From Shinella sumterensis (GTDB lineage Bacteria > Pseudomonadota > Alphaproteobacteria > Rhizobiales > Rhizobiaceae): a DNA stretch of 64,000 nucleotides. Numbering within the stretch: position 1 is the first letter of the stretch; every line of letters begins with the position of its first letter. Below, one piece after another: positions 10,214 to 19,065 of this stretch. The notes below the pieces were generated by a model. It was not told the DNA's origin. It searched no databases and saw nothing but the letters and a program-made list of their open reading frames with translations. A program made the position numbers and the translations under genes. The stretch is taken from the NCBI RefSeq assembly GCF_004514425.2, contig NZ_MYFN02000004.1, positions 186,001-250,000 on the forward strand. The letters are read 5' to 3'.

Positions 10214-12151
10214 CTATTGCAGGCCGCGCGTGCGCAGCCAGGCGTCGGTCAGTTCGCGGAAGCGGCTGGCCATGTCCGTGATCGCCGCCTCGTCGTCGAT
10301 CTTGCCGGCCATCCAGGCGCGGGCGGCGTCGACGAAGATCGTGCGGCCCACGGCAAAACCCTTGACCGAAGGCGCCACCGTCGTCGCCTCGAAGGCCTTC
10401 ACCAGATCTTCCGTCGGCGCTTCCAGGCCGAGCAGCACGATGCCGCGGCAATACGCGTCGTTGCGCGCGATGACGGCTTCGATGTTCTGCCACGCCGCGC
10501 TGGAGGCCTGCGGCTCCAGCTTCCACCAGTCGGGCTTGATGCCGAGATCGTAGAGTTCCTGAAGGGCCGTCGAGACCGTATCATCCTTCAGCGGGCCGTT
10601 CTTGCCGGCGATGATCTCGATCAAAAGCTCGCGACCGACGCGGCGGGCCGCTTCGAAGAGCGTGCGCAGTTTCTCCTGCTGCTCCTTCTTGAGGGTATCA
10701 GGGTCGTCGGGATGATAGAAGCACAGGCATTTGATGCAATGGTCGAGCGGCCATTCCACCAGCTGGGAGCCGATATCCTGGCTGAATTCGAAGCGCAGCG
10801 GCTTTGAACCCGGAAGCTCGACCGGGCGGCCGATCCACGAAAAACCCTTGGTCGCGGCGTCGAAAAAGGCGTCACGGCCGAAACGTTCGTCGATCAGCAT
10901 GCCGTAGCCGGGACGGCCCTGCGAGACGCGGGCGGCAGCCTCGACGGTCAACCGCTTGAACGCGGAAATCCTGTCATGCGGCACCTTCAACGCGTCGGCC
11001 ACGTCGACGAGCTGCATGCGGTGGTCGCAGGCGAGCGCCATCAGAAGCGGAATGTCCGCCTGCTTGCGGTTCGTCGCCCAGTGGATGTGGTTGATCGCCT
11101 CGTCCTTGCGCAGGGCGCGATGCCTGCTGCCGTTCCTAAGAAAGAAGGTCAGCTCCTCCCAGCTCGGATATTCCGGCGAACACAGAAGGCGCGACACGGC
11201 GAAGGCGCCGCAGGCATTGGCCCAGGTGGCGCAGGTCTTGTGATCCTCGCCCGTCAGCCAGCCGCGCAGGAAGCCGGATAGGAAGGCATCGCCCGCGCCC
11301 AGCACATTATAGACCTCGATCGGGAAACCGTCGCCGACCACGCCGTCTTCCAGGTCGTCGGAGATCGGGCCGTCATAGACGATGCAGCCCATGGCGCCGC
11401 GTTTCAAGACGATGGTCGCCGGCGAAACGGCGCGGATCGCCTTGAGCGACGAGAGCACGTCGTCGGCGCCTGAGGCGATCATGATTTCCTCTTCCGTGCC
11501 GACGATCAGGTCGCAGTCCGGCAGGACGGATTTCAGGATCGCCGAGACGCGGTCGGACTTCACATAGCGCTCGAAACCCTCGGCATGGCCGGCAAGCCCC
11601 CAGAGATTCGGGCGGTAATCGATGTCGAAGATGACCTTGCCGCCGCTTTCCTTGGCGATGCGGATCGCCTTGCGCTGCGCGGCTTCCGTATTGGGGCGCG
11701 AAAAGTGCGTGCCGGAGACCAGCACGGCGCGCGAGGAGCGCACGAAGGCCTCGTCCACGTCGCCTTCGTCGAGCGCCATGTCGGCGCAATCGGTGCGCAC
11801 GAAGATCATCGGCGAGACGCCCTCGGCTTCGATGGCGAGCAGCACGAGCGCGGTCAGCCGGTCCTTGTCCGTCCTGATGCCTTCGACATTCACGCCCTCG
11901 CGCGCGGATTGCTCACGGATGAAGCGGCCCATCTGCTCGTCGCCGACGCGGGTGATCAGCGCCGATTTGAGGCCGAGGCGGGCGGTGCCGATCGCGATAT
12001 TGGCCGGGCAGCCGCCAACGGACTTGGCGAAGGAGGCGGTGTCCTCCAGCCGCGTGCCGAGTTGCTGGCCGTAGAGATCGACCGACGAACGGCCGATCGT
12101 GATCACGTCGAGCGACTTCGCCGGGCTTTCGCGGCGATCAGTGTTGGGCAT
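10214..12151 (-). CDS. iolC: 5-dehydro-2-deoxygluconokinase fused to a DUF2090 aldolase-like domain
   Basis: 645 residues. Residues about 10-330 are a PfkB sugar kinase: VDLYGQQLG..., GGCPANIAIGTARLG, the NVLGAGDAFLSGFLRGWL motif with the catalytic Asp. Residues about 335-645 are a DUF2090 domain (MALACDHRMQLVDVAD ... VKGFAVGRTIFVDAARAWM) with a class-I-aldolase-like barrel. The kinase makes 2-deoxy-5-keto-gluconate-6-phosphate; the fused domain is proposed in the family to continue toward cleavage to DHAP and malonate semialdehyde. This fusion is the usual rhizobial form. First structural gene after iolR, with an operator about 90 nt upstream. Confidence 0.92.
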   Translation of the reverse strand: MPNTDRRESPAKSLDVITIGRSSVDLYGQQLGTRLEDTASFAKSVGGCPANIAIGTARLGLKSALITRVGDEQMGRFIREQSAREGVNVEGIRTDKDRLTALVLLAIEAEGVSPMIFVRTDCADMALDEGDVDEAFVRSSRAVLVSGTHFSRPNTEAAQRKAIRIAKESGGKVIFDIDYRPNLWGLAGHAEGFERYVKSDRVSAILKSVLPDCDLIVGTEEEIMIASGADDVLSSLKAIRAVSPATIVLKRGAMGCIVYDGPISDDLEDGVVGDGFPIEVYNVLGAGDAFLSGFLRGWLTGEDHKTCATWANACGAFAVSRLLCSPEYPSWEELTFFLRNGSRHRALRKDEAINHIHWATNRKQADIPLLMALACDHRMQLVDVADALKVPHDRISAFKRLTVEAAARVSQGRPGYGMLIDERFGRDAFFDAATKGFSWIGRPVELPGSKPLRFEFSQDIGSQLVEWPLDHCIKCLCFYHPDDPDTLKKEQQEKLRTLFEAARRVGRELLIEIIAGKNGPLKDDTVSTALQELYDLGIKPDWWKLEPQASSAAWQNIEAVIARNDAYCRGIVLLGLEAPTEDLVKAFEATTVAPSVKGFAVGRTIFVDAARAWMAGKIDDEAAITDMASRFRELTDAWLRTRGLQ

Positions 12152-12238
12152 GTCTTCCTCCCGGTCTCGCGGCGCCTTCGGGAAGGCGATGCGGCATTCT
12201 CGGAAAATGAAACATGAATTCTATTATTATGTCAATTC

Positions 12239-12252
12239 GGAATATTCATTCC
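12239..12252. promoter_or_regulatory. Likely IolR operator upstream of iolC
   Basis: GGAATATTCATTCC, of the form GGAA-N6-TTCC. It overlaps the stop of iolR and lies about 90 nt before iolC. The exact reverse complement occurs at 13167-13180 in front of iolR. Additional half sites (cattcc) follow at 12258-12273. GGAA/TTCC palindromes are reported for rhizobial IolR; binding here is inferred. Confidence 0.65.
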
Positions 12253-13130
12253 ATTTTCATTCCGAAGGCATTCCGCTTCGATTTCCGCTTGAGGCTGCGC
12301 CGGCGTTCGGCGATTGCCACAGGCAGCGCCATCGCAAGCGCCATGGAGGCGGAAAGCGAGCGAAAGCCGGCATAATCGGCCTCGGAGACTTCGAACCAGT
12401 GGGTGGCTGCGGCGGCAAGCGGGGAGAACACCGAGTCGGTGATCGCGATGATCGGCACGCCGCGGCCTGCCAGTTCCTGCGCCTGCGCCAGGCTTTCGGC
12501 GGCGTAGGGGGAAAAGCTCGCCGCGATGACGGCGTCCCTGCCGGTGGCGAACAGCGCCATCTCCGCATCGATGCCGTTGGGCGAGGCGATGATCTGGTGG
12601 CGGATGCCGAGCTTGCCGAAGGCATAGGCGATATGCGCCGTCAGCGGATAGGACCGGCGCTTGGCGACGAGGTAGATCGTTTCCGCCCGCGCCAACACAT
12701 CCACCGATTTCGTGAACGTCTCGCCGTCGACCGTGCTGGCAAGCCGCGCCACCGACTGGCTTGCCGCGTTCAGGAAGCCGGAAAGCAGTTCGGCATCGCT
12801 GCCGGCCGTCGCACCGGCCTCCAGCGACAGCAGCCGCTCCTCATAGGAGAGCGTGCGGTCGCGCAGCCGGGCGCGGAAGACGTTCTGGAGGTCGGAAAAG
12901 CCCTCGTAGCCGAGATGGTGGGCGAGGCGCACCAGCGTCGAGGGCTGCACGTCCGCTGCCGTCGCGATGCTCGCTGCGGTGCCGAAGGCCATGTCGTCGG
13001 GGTTGGACAGCGCATAGGCGGCCACCTGCGCCAGCCGCTTGGGCATGGTCTCCTTGCGCTCGATGATGACGCTGCGCAGGCTTTCGAAATCGCGGGGTAC
13101 GCGCGTCTGGGCCGCTTCGCTGCTGTTCAT
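12246..13130 (-). CDS. iolR: RpiR/MurR-family repressor of inositol catabolism
   Basis: 294 residues. N-terminal HTH_6 domain (RLAQVAAYALSNPDDMAFGTAASIATAADVQPSTLVRLAHHLGYEGFSDLQNVFR, about residues 25-90) and a C-terminal SIS sugar-phosphate-binding domain (about 130-270, with VIAASFSPYAAESLAQAQELAGRGVPIIAITDSVFSPLA). Shine-Dalgarno GGAG lies 9 nt before the ATG. Its place at the head of iolCDEB matches the known rhizobial regulator, which derepresses in the presence of an inositol intermediate. Operator-like palindromes stand on both sides of the gene, suggesting autoregulation plus control of iolC. Confidence 0.9.
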   Translation of the reverse strand: MNSSEAAQTRVPRDFESLRSVIIERKETMPKRLAQVAAYALSNPDDMAFGTAASIATAADVQPSTLVRLAHHLGYEGFSDLQNVFRARLRDRTLSYEERLLSLEAGATAGSDAELLSGFLNAASQSVARLASTVDGETFTKSVDVLARAETIYLVAKRRSYPLTAHIAYAFGKLGIRHQIIASPNGIDAEMALFATGRDAVIAASFSPYAAESLAQAQELAGRGVPIIAITDSVFSPLAAAATHWFEVSEADYAGFRSLSASMALAMALPVAIAERRRSLKRKSKRNAFGMKME

Positions 13131-13166
13131 GCATTCATTCTCCTCAAGTGGCGCTTCGCGTCGAAT

Positions 13167-13180
13167 GGAATGAATATTCC
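13167..13180. promoter_or_regulatory. Likely IolR operator in the iolR / oxidoreductase divergent promoter
   Basis: GGAATGAATATTCC (GGAA-N6-TTCC), exact reverse complement of the site at 12239-12252. It lies 37 nt before iolR and 130 nt before the divergent oxidoreductase gene, so it could control both. Confidence 0.65.
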
Positions 13181-13309
13181 ATTATCAAAGAAAAGTAAGT
13201 TTTCATTCCAAATCTTTCCGTCTATGAATGACGCGAGCGCGCCCGTCCTGCGAAATATAGCAATTCCGGCGCGCGAGCGTAGCGGAATTCAGCGGACGGA
13301 GGAGACGTC

Positions 13310-14431
13310 ATGAAGGCTCTTGGCATTGGATTGATCGGCACGGGTTATATGGGCAAGTGCCACGCACTCGCCTGGAACAATGTCAGCACGGTCTTCGGCG
13401 ACGTCGAGCGCCCGCGCCTCGTGCATCTCGCCGAAGCCAACGGCGAACTGGCCGTCGCGCGTGCGAAGGAGTTCGGCTTTGCGAAAGCCACCGCGAACTG
13501 GCGCGATCTGCTGGCCGATCCGGAGGTCGATGTGATTTCCGTCACCACGCCCAACCAGTTCCATGCCGAAATGGCGATCGCCGCACTCGAAGCGGGAAAA
13601 CACGTCTGGTGCGAAAAGCCGATGGCGACGGACCTCGGCGATGCCGAGCGCATGCTTGCCGCCCAGCGCGCGTCCGGCAAGGTCGCCGTGATGGGCTACA
13701 ACTACATCCAGAACCCGGTCATGCGCCACATCCGCTCGCTGATCGACGAGGGCGCGATCGGCACCGTCAATCACGTCCGCATCGAGATGGATGAGGATTT
13801 CATGGCCGATCCCCAGGCGCTGTTCTACTGGAAGAGCGAGGCATCCTCGGGCTACGGCGCGCTCGATGATTTTGCCGTGCATCCGCTGTCGCTGCTGTGG
13901 AGCCTGTTCGGCCATGTCGAGGCGGTCATCGCCGCGCTTGCAAAACCCTATGCCGACCGCCCCACGAAGGAGGGCGGCCGCCGCGCCGTCGAAAACCACG
14001 ATATCGCCAGCGTTCTGATGCGCCTTCCCGGCGGCATTTCCGGCGTGCTGATGGCGAACCGCTCCGCCTGGGGCCGCAAGGGCCGCATCGCCCTGCAGAT
14101 CTACGGTTCGACAGGTTCGATCCTCTACGATCAGGAGCGCATGAACGAGTTCCAGCTCTACAAGACCGACGGTCGCGCCACCGAGCAGGGCTTTTCCACA
14201 ATCCTGACGGCGCCCCATCACAAGCCCTATGACCGGTTCGTTCCCGCACCCGGCCACGGCCTCGGCTTCAATGATCTCAAGGTCATCGAATGCCGCGAAC
14301 TGATGACCGCCATTGCCGGAAAGCCCTCCCGCGCCATCGATTTCGTCGATGGCCTGCGCATCGAGAAGACCGTGCACGCCATGGCCCGCTCCCATCGGGA
14401 GCAGCGTTGGGTGGAGGTCGATGCCGGGTGA
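13310..14431 (+). CDS. Gfo/Idh/MocA-family oxidoreductase (inositol-linked)
   Basis: 373 residues with an excellent ribosome site (ggaggagac). GLIGTGYMGKCHALAW is the NAD(P)-binding Rossmann loop; WCEKPMATD carries the catalytic lysine motif EKP; the C-terminal half (GHGLGFNDLKVIECRELM) is the sheet domain. The divergent position next to iolR and the shared operator suggest a role in oxidising an inositol isomer or derivative, as for SMc01163-type genes next to iolR in Sinorhizobium. The classical myo-inositol dehydrogenase (idhA/iolG) is not in the window, so the exact substrate is open. Confidence 0.85.
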   Translation: MKALGIGLIGTGYMGKCHALAWNNVSTVFGDVERPRLVHLAEANGELAVARAKEFGFAKATANWRDLLADPEVDVISVTTPNQFHAEMAIAALEAGKHVWCEKPMATDLGDAERMLAAQRASGKVAVMGYNYIQNPVMRHIRSLIDEGAIGTVNHVRIEMDEDFMADPQALFYWKSEASSGYGALDDFAVHPLSLLWSLFGHVEAVIAALAKPYADRPTKEGGRRAVENHDIASVLMRLPGGISGVLMANRSAWGRKGRIALQIYGSTGSILYDQERMNEFQLYKTDGRATEQGFSTILTAPHHKPYDRFVPAPGHGLGFNDLKVIECRELMTAIAGKPSRAIDFVDGLRIEKTVHAMARSHREQRWVEVDAG

Positions 14432-14525
14432 TTCCGCCGGCCGGGATAAAATTTCCGGATGCCCGCACATTGAAACAGGCATGCCCATACGTAATAGTGG
14501 CGGCAATAATGCCGGAGGTAAGGGC

Positions 14526-17500
14526 ATGTTAAGACGCGTACAAAAACACTGGGCGCCGGTATTCCTCGTGTCCGTCGCCGTCGTGGTGTTCAATGCGGGC
14601 GCCGCGGAGGCGAAACGCGTTGCGCTGTTGATCGGCAATCAGAAATACGAAGAGACCGCCCAGCTCAACAATCCTGCGAACGATGTGGAGCTGATGCGCG
14701 CCTCGTTCCAGAATGCCGGCTTCGATTCCGTCAAGACGGTGTTCGATCTCGACCGCTCCGCCATGGTCAAGGCGCTGCGTGAGTTCGAGGACGAATCGGC
14801 CGATGCGGAAATGGCGGTGGTCTATTATTCCGGCCACGCCATGGAAATGAACGGGGTCAATTACCTGATTCCCGTCGATGCGGCGTTGAAGAGCGACCGG
14901 GACGTCGAGGACGAAAGCGTGGCCATCGATCGCGTGCAGCGGTCTTTGGAAGGCGCCAAGAAGCTGAAGCTCTTCATTCTCGATGCCTGCCGCAACAATC
15001 CGTTCTCCGCGCAGATGACGCGCTCGATCGGCACGCGTGCCGTATCCCGCGGCCTTGCCCGCGTCGAGCCCGAATCGGCCGATACGCTGATCGCCTTCGC
15101 CTCGAAGGCCGGTACGGTGGCGCTGGACGGGGAGGGCAAGAACAGCCCGTTCGCCACGGCCCTTGCCAAATATCTGACGGAGCCGGGCCTGGATGTGCGC
15201 ATCGCGCTCGGCAAGGTGCGCGACGAGGTGGTGCAGGCCACCAACCGCGAGCAGGAGCCCTTCGTCTACGGTTCGCTCGGCGGCGCGCAGATCTTCCTGA
15301 ACATCAAGGAAGTGAACATCAACATCACCAACAGCGGCAACACGCAGGAGGTCTCGCCGAACGGCCAGTCCGAGGCGGCGGCCGACTGGCAGAACATCCG
15401 CGACCTCGCCGACGAGGACCTGATCAACGCCTTCATCGCCAAGCATGGCAAGGACCCGGTCTACAAGATGCTGGCGGAAAAGAAGCTCGCCAGCCTCAAG
15501 GAAGCGACCGAGACGGAAGGGCAGGATGCGGCCGGCATTGCCTGGGAAGCGCTCAAGGGCTCGACCGATGCGGCCGCCCTCCAGCGCTTCATCGAGCGTT
15601 ATCCCGACAGCCAGCACCGCAGCGACGCCGAACAGCTGATCGCCGCGCTGGAACCGAAAAAGGGGCTGAGCGTCAATGTCGCCGGCAAGGAAACGCCGGC
15701 CTCGCGCGATTGCTTCCTGCTGGCCGGCGAGCCGCAGTCGCTGCCCGGCTTCATGGGCGTCAACTTCCTGAAGATCGATGCCAAGCGGGCGCTCACCGCC
15801 TGCGCCCAGGCCGTCAACGAGAACCCGTCCGACGGCATGCTCGTGAACCTGCTCGGCCGCGCGCATGACGCCGATCGCAACTATATCGAGGCGCGCCGCA
15901 ACTACGAGAAGGCGATCGAACTCGGCAACATGTATGGCCTCACCAACCTGGCCTGGTTCTCGATCTACGGGACGGATGGCCCCGTCGACGTGCCGAAGGG
16001 CCTGTCGATGTTCGAGAAGGCCGCGATTGCCGGAAATTCCTATGCGCAGGCCTCGCTCGGCTGGCTTTACCGCGAAGGCTACGGCGGCACGCGTCAGGAC
16101 TATAACGAAGCGGTGAAGTGGTATCAGCAGTCGGCCAACCAGGGTTACGCCAATGCCATGGCGACGATGGGCTGGTTCTACCGTGAGGGCCTCGGCGTCT
16201 CGCAGGACTACGTCCAGTCGCTTTCCTGGTATCGCAGGGCCGCCGATGCGGGTGACGCCAATGCCATGTCGTCGCTCGGCTGGGCCTATCAGAACGGCCT
16301 CGGCACCGCGCAGAACTATGCCGAAGCCAAGGTCTGGTACGAGAAGGCCGCCAATATGGGCGATGCCTACTCCATGGCGTCGCTTGCCTGGCTCTACGAT
16401 GTCGGCAACGGTGTGAAGCAGGACTATGTGGAAGCCCGCTACTGGTATGAGAAGGCCGCCAATGCCGGCAGCGCCTATGCCATGGGCAACCTGTCGCGCC
16501 TTTACGATCAGGGCCTCGGCACGCCGGCCGATGCGAAGGAGGCCGTTCGCTGGGCGGCGGCTGCCGTCGAAAGCGGCGATGCCAACAAGCTGAAGGAACT
16601 GAAGGAAACCCCCGGCAACTTCACCGTCGCCTTCCGCACGGAGCTGCAGAACCTGCTGCGCGAACGCGGCTACTACAGCGGTTCGGCCGATGGCGAATTC
16701 GGCCCGGCGACGATCGCTGCCATCGACGGGCTTGCGACCGGCCGCACGAGCAGCGCGTCGGCCTCCACAAGCGGCACGTCGACGATCACCGCCGGCCAGT
16801 CCACGACGGTGCTCTCCGGCTCGGATGCGGACCAGTGTTACGAACTGGCCGGCGAGCCGAACCTGCGTCCCGGCTTCCTGGGCAAGCTCTTCACGCAGAT
16901 CGATTACGGTCGTGCGATCCCGGTCTGCGAGGCGGCGCTCAACGCCAATCCGTCCGACAACGGCATTCGCAACATGCTGGGCCGTGCGCACGATGCGGCG
17001 CGCAACTACAGCCAGGCCCGCGAATATTACCAGAAGGCGGCGGACGAGGGGAACCTCTACGCCCTGACCAACCTGGCCTGGTATTCGATCTACGGCACGG
17101 ATGGCCAGGTCGACATGGCCAAGGGCATCCGCATGTTCGAGCAGGGTGCCAATGCCGGCAATCCCTATGCGCAGGCCTCGCTCGGCTGGCTCTACCGCGA
17201 GGGCTACAACGGCACGCGCAAGGACTATGACGAGGCCATCAAGTGGTATCGCAAGTCCGCCGAACAGGGCTACGCCAACGGCCAGGCCACTATGGGCTGG
17301 TTCTACCGCGAAGGTCTCGGCACGGCGCGTGACCTGACCCTTTCGCTCGAATGGTACAAGAAGGGCGCGGAAGGCGGCGATATCAACGCCATGTCCTCCG
17401 TCGGCTATGCCTATCAGTCCGGCCTCGGCGTGCCCGTCGATTATGCCGAAGCCCGCAAGTGGTATGAGAAGGCGGCAGCGCTCAACGACTACTATTCCAT

Positions 17501-17873
17501 GGCCTCGCTCGGCTGGCTTTACGACGCCGGCAACGGCGTGAAGCAGGATTATGCCCAGGCCATCAGCTGGTATGAAAAGGCGGCCAACGGCGGCAATACC
17601 TATGCGATGGGCAACCTGTCGCGCCTCTACGACTACGGTCTCGGCACCCGGGCCGATGCCAAGGAGGCGGCCCGCTGGGCGGCTGCCAGCATCGAGGGCG
17701 GCGATCAGGGCAAGCTTTCGGAACTCAAGGGCTCGCCATCCAACTTCACGCCGCAGTTCCGCAAGGCGTTCCAGCAGATCCTGAAGGACCGCGGCTATTA
17801 CAACGGCCCGATCGACGGCGATTTCGGCGCGTCGACCCAGAACGCCATCGACCGCCTCGCGGCCCGCGCCTGA
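14526..17873 (+). CDS. Exported caspase-like (peptidase C14) protein with duplicated Sel1 / peptidoglycan-binding modules
   Basis: 1,115 residues from the ATG at 14526 (GGAGG upstream). Order: signal peptide (1-29, ending AGAAEA); C14 caspase domain about 30-260 with the dyad His104 in YYSGHAME and Cys155 in LDACRNNPF; a linker; then two homologous modules, about 395-735 and 768-1115. Each module has a LAGEP start, six to seven Sel1 repeats (e.g. YAQASLGWLYREGY, AMSSLGWAYQNGLG) and a short peptidoglycan-binding-like end (LRERGYYSGSADGEFGPATIAAID; LKDRGYYNGPIDGDFGASTQNAID). A Ser/Thr-rich linker separates the modules. Probably periplasmic; a cell-envelope scaffold or protease is inferred. Confidence 0.85.
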   Translation: MLRRVQKHWAPVFLVSVAVVVFNAGAAEAKRVALLIGNQKYEETAQLNNPANDVELMRASFQNAGFDSVKTVFDLDRSAMVKALREFEDESADAEMAVVYYSGHAMEMNGVNYLIPVDAALKSDRDVEDESVAIDRVQRSLEGAKKLKLFILDACRNNPFSAQMTRSIGTRAVSRGLARVEPESADTLIAFASKAGTVALDGEGKNSPFATALAKYLTEPGLDVRIALGKVRDEVVQATNREQEPFVYGSLGGAQIFLNIKEVNINITNSGNTQEVSPNGQSEAAADWQNIRDLADEDLINAFIAKHGKDPVYKMLAEKKLASLKEATETEGQDAAGIAWEALKGSTDAAALQRFIERYPDSQHRSDAEQLIAALEPKKGLSVNVAGKETPASRDCFLLAGEPQSLPGFMGVNFLKIDAKRALTACAQAVNENPSDGMLVNLLGRAHDADRNYIEARRNYEKAIELGNMYGLTNLAWFSIYGTDGPVDVPKGLSMFEKAAIAGNSYAQASLGWLYREGYGGTRQDYNEAVKWYQQSANQGYANAMATMGWFYREGLGVSQDYVQSLSWYRRAADAGDANAMSSLGWAYQNGLGTAQNYAEAKVWYEKAANMGDAYSMASLAWLYDVGNGVKQDYVEARYWYEKAANAGSAYAMGNLSRLYDQGLGTPADAKEAVRWAAAAVESGDANKLKELKETPGNFTVAFRTELQNLLRERGYYSGSADGEFGPATIAAIDGLATGRTSSASASTSGTSTITAGQSTTVLSGSDADQCYELAGEPNLRPGFLGKLFTQIDYGRAIPVCEAALNANPSDNGIRNMLGRAHDAARNYSQAREYYQKAADEGNLYALTNLAWYSIYGTDGQVDMAKGIRMFEQGANAGNPYAQASLGWLYREGYNGTRKDYDEAIKWYRKSAEQGYANGQATMGWFYREGLGTARDLTLSLEWYKKGAEGGDINAMSSVGYAYQSGLGVPVDYAEARKWYEKAAALNDYYSMASLGWLYDAGNGVKQDYAQAISWYEKAANGGNTYAMGNLSRLYDYGLGTRADAKEAARWAAASIEGGDQGKLSELKGSPSNFTPQFRKAFQQILKDRGYYNGPIDGDFGASTQNAIDRLAARA

Positions 17874-17898
17874 CATAAGGCCGTTCGAAGAAACAGAG

Positions 17899-17931
17899 CC
17901 GCCGGAGACGATCGTTTCCGGCGGTTTTGTT
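17899..17931 (+). terminator. Rho-independent terminator after the caspase-like gene
   Basis: Stem CCGCCGGA / TCCGGCGG with TTTTGTTT following, 25 nt after the stop codon. Confidence 0.75.
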
Positions 17932-17975
17932 TGCGCAGGCCGCACGGCACTGCCCGGACACGGAATGCCGCTGCG

Positions 17976-18346
17976 TCAGATCCAGATATCGTTTTCGGCC
18001 GTTCGCTCACCGCCGGCGTGGCCCGTGTTCAGCACGCCCCGCGGCTCGATCAGCAGGAGATGGACTTCTTTCTCCGCGAAGGGTTTGTGTTCCACGCCCT
18101 TCGGCACGACGAACATCTTGCCCGGCCGGATCGTCACGGCGCCATCGCGAAAATCGATCCGCAATTCGCCGCGGAGGACGATGAAGGTTTCATCCGTCTC
18201 CGGATGGTCGTGCCAGATGAAATCGCCCTCGATGCGCGCGAGCTTGAACTGGTCGTCGTTCATCTCCGCGACGACGCGCGGCTGCCACAAATCGTTGATC
18301 CGGACAGCTTTTCCGAAAATCGGATGGGTTGGTACGTGCTGGCCAT
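17976..18346 (-). pseudogene. Cupin-domain protein with an N-terminal frameshift
   Basis: The main frame encodes INDLWQPRVVAEMNDDQFKLARIEG ... FIWHDHPETDETFIVLRGELRIDF ... PKGVEHKPFAEKEVHLLLIEP, a small one-domain cupin with the HxH...E metal site. It has no good start: the first usable codon is TTG at 18290. A perfect ribosome site (aaaggagag) precedes an ATG at 18346 that encodes MASTYQPIRFSEKLSG, the expected N terminus of this family, but in another frame. The two join if one base is restored near 18300. Either a real 1-nt deletion or a sequence error; the protein is otherwise intact. Confidence 0.75.
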
Positions 18347-18539
18347 TCTGCCGCTCTCCTTTGTTGAGCGCGAAGAAATAGGCCTGTGCAATCGCCCGTT
18401 CTTGAACGTTCGTGCAGGCGCAGGGCCGGGCGGACGGCGTTACGGGAGGAGCGGGTTGGAGTGCCTGGTAGGGCAGGGCCGGCGACGCCTCGGCGGGATG
18501 CCCGACCGTTCGGCTTTGAGAATGAGTATGTGGGGAAAC

Positions 18540-18629
18540 TGGCGGAGAAGAAGGGATTCGAACCCTCGATACCGTTTCCGGTATACTCCCTTAGCAGGGG
18601 AGCGCCTTCGACCACTCGGCCACCTCTCC
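18540..18629 (-). tRNA. tRNA-Ser(GCT)
   Basis: Minus-strand tRNA of about 90 nt including encoded CCA. Acceptor GGAGAGG pairs with CTTCTCC (one G-U), followed by discriminator G and CCA. The anticodon arm is CTCCC-CTGCTAA-GGGAG, anticodon GCT (codons AGC/AGU). A long variable arm (TATACCGGAAACGGTATC) and the T arm GAGGG-TTCGAAT-CCCTT confirm a class II serine tRNA. It is the last host gene before the prophage. Confidence 0.95.
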
Positions 18630-18648
18630 GCTCCGGGCCGAAATAACT

Positions 18649-18678
18649 AAAAAGCCCTTGTCTAGCAAGGGCTTTTTT
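18649..18678. terminator. Bidirectional terminator at the tRNA/prophage border
   Basis: Perfect stem AAAAAGCCCTTG / CAAGGGCTTTTTT around TCTAG, with A-rich and T-rich flanks, 20 nt from the 5' end of tRNA-Ser. Confidence 0.75.
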
Positions 18679-18849
18679 CATTTTTACTGATTTTGTTGCC
18701 GGAATTTCTCAATACGGGAAAATACGGGATAAACCGCGAACAAACGGCGAAAGACTAGAAAAAACTGCACACATACTACCCATGGCCGTTTTCTCTATGT
18801 TCATTTTGCGTTCTTATGGGCCTAATTCAACCATTGCGCAAGTCCTCGC
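18679..18849. other. Probable left prophage junction
   Basis: Gene-free, AT-richer stretch between host tRNA-Ser and the first prophage gene. It has two direct copies of AATACGGGA (18711-18719, 18721-18729) on a 10-bp spacing, resembling integrase arm-type sites. No integrase is found nearby; the attachment core itself cannot be identified without the right end. Confidence 0.4.
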
Positions 18850-19065
18850 TCATCCCCGCTCCTTATCCAGTGCGTTGCGGCCGGCTGGTGTCCAGCGGAA
18901 GCCGCGATCATGGCCGTCGCCGCGGTACTCCAGCCATCCATTGCGGACAAAGCGGTCGTAGGCCTTGCGGACGAAAGGTGGGTCAAAGTGCGCCCACTCA
19001 TTGTCGGAACCGGGTTCTGCGGCCATTTCGGCGATGAATTCCTCTTCGAGGCTATTCAGCTTCAT
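18850..19065 (-). CDS. Small phage protein, winged-helix-like
   Basis: 71 residues, MKLNSLEEEFIAEMAAEP ... VRKAYDRFVRNGWLEYRGDGHDRGFRWTPAGRNAL. The pattern helix-helix-WLEY-beta-FRWTPAGR resembles a winged-helix fold, but no family is recognised. GAGGAGAG ribosome site. Its ATG overlaps the stop of the upstream gene (ATGA), so it is the last gene of the leftward operon and the outermost gene on this side of the prophage. Confidence 0.6.
   Translation of the reverse strand: MKLNSLEEEFIAEMAAEPGSDNEWAHFDPPFVRKAYDRFVRNGWLEYRGDGHDRGFRWTPAGRNALDKERG

Noticed and set aside
8338-10281. Plus-strand ORF opposite iolD
   Set aside because: Shadow frame of a clearly conserved ThDP enzyme; Arg/His/Asp-biased composition without motifs.
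14529-17945. Very long minus-strand ORF opposite the caspase-like gene
   Set aside because: It is a high-GC shadow: no ribosome site, low-complexity composition and no family motifs, while the plus strand has signal peptide, catalytic dyad and Sel1 repeats.
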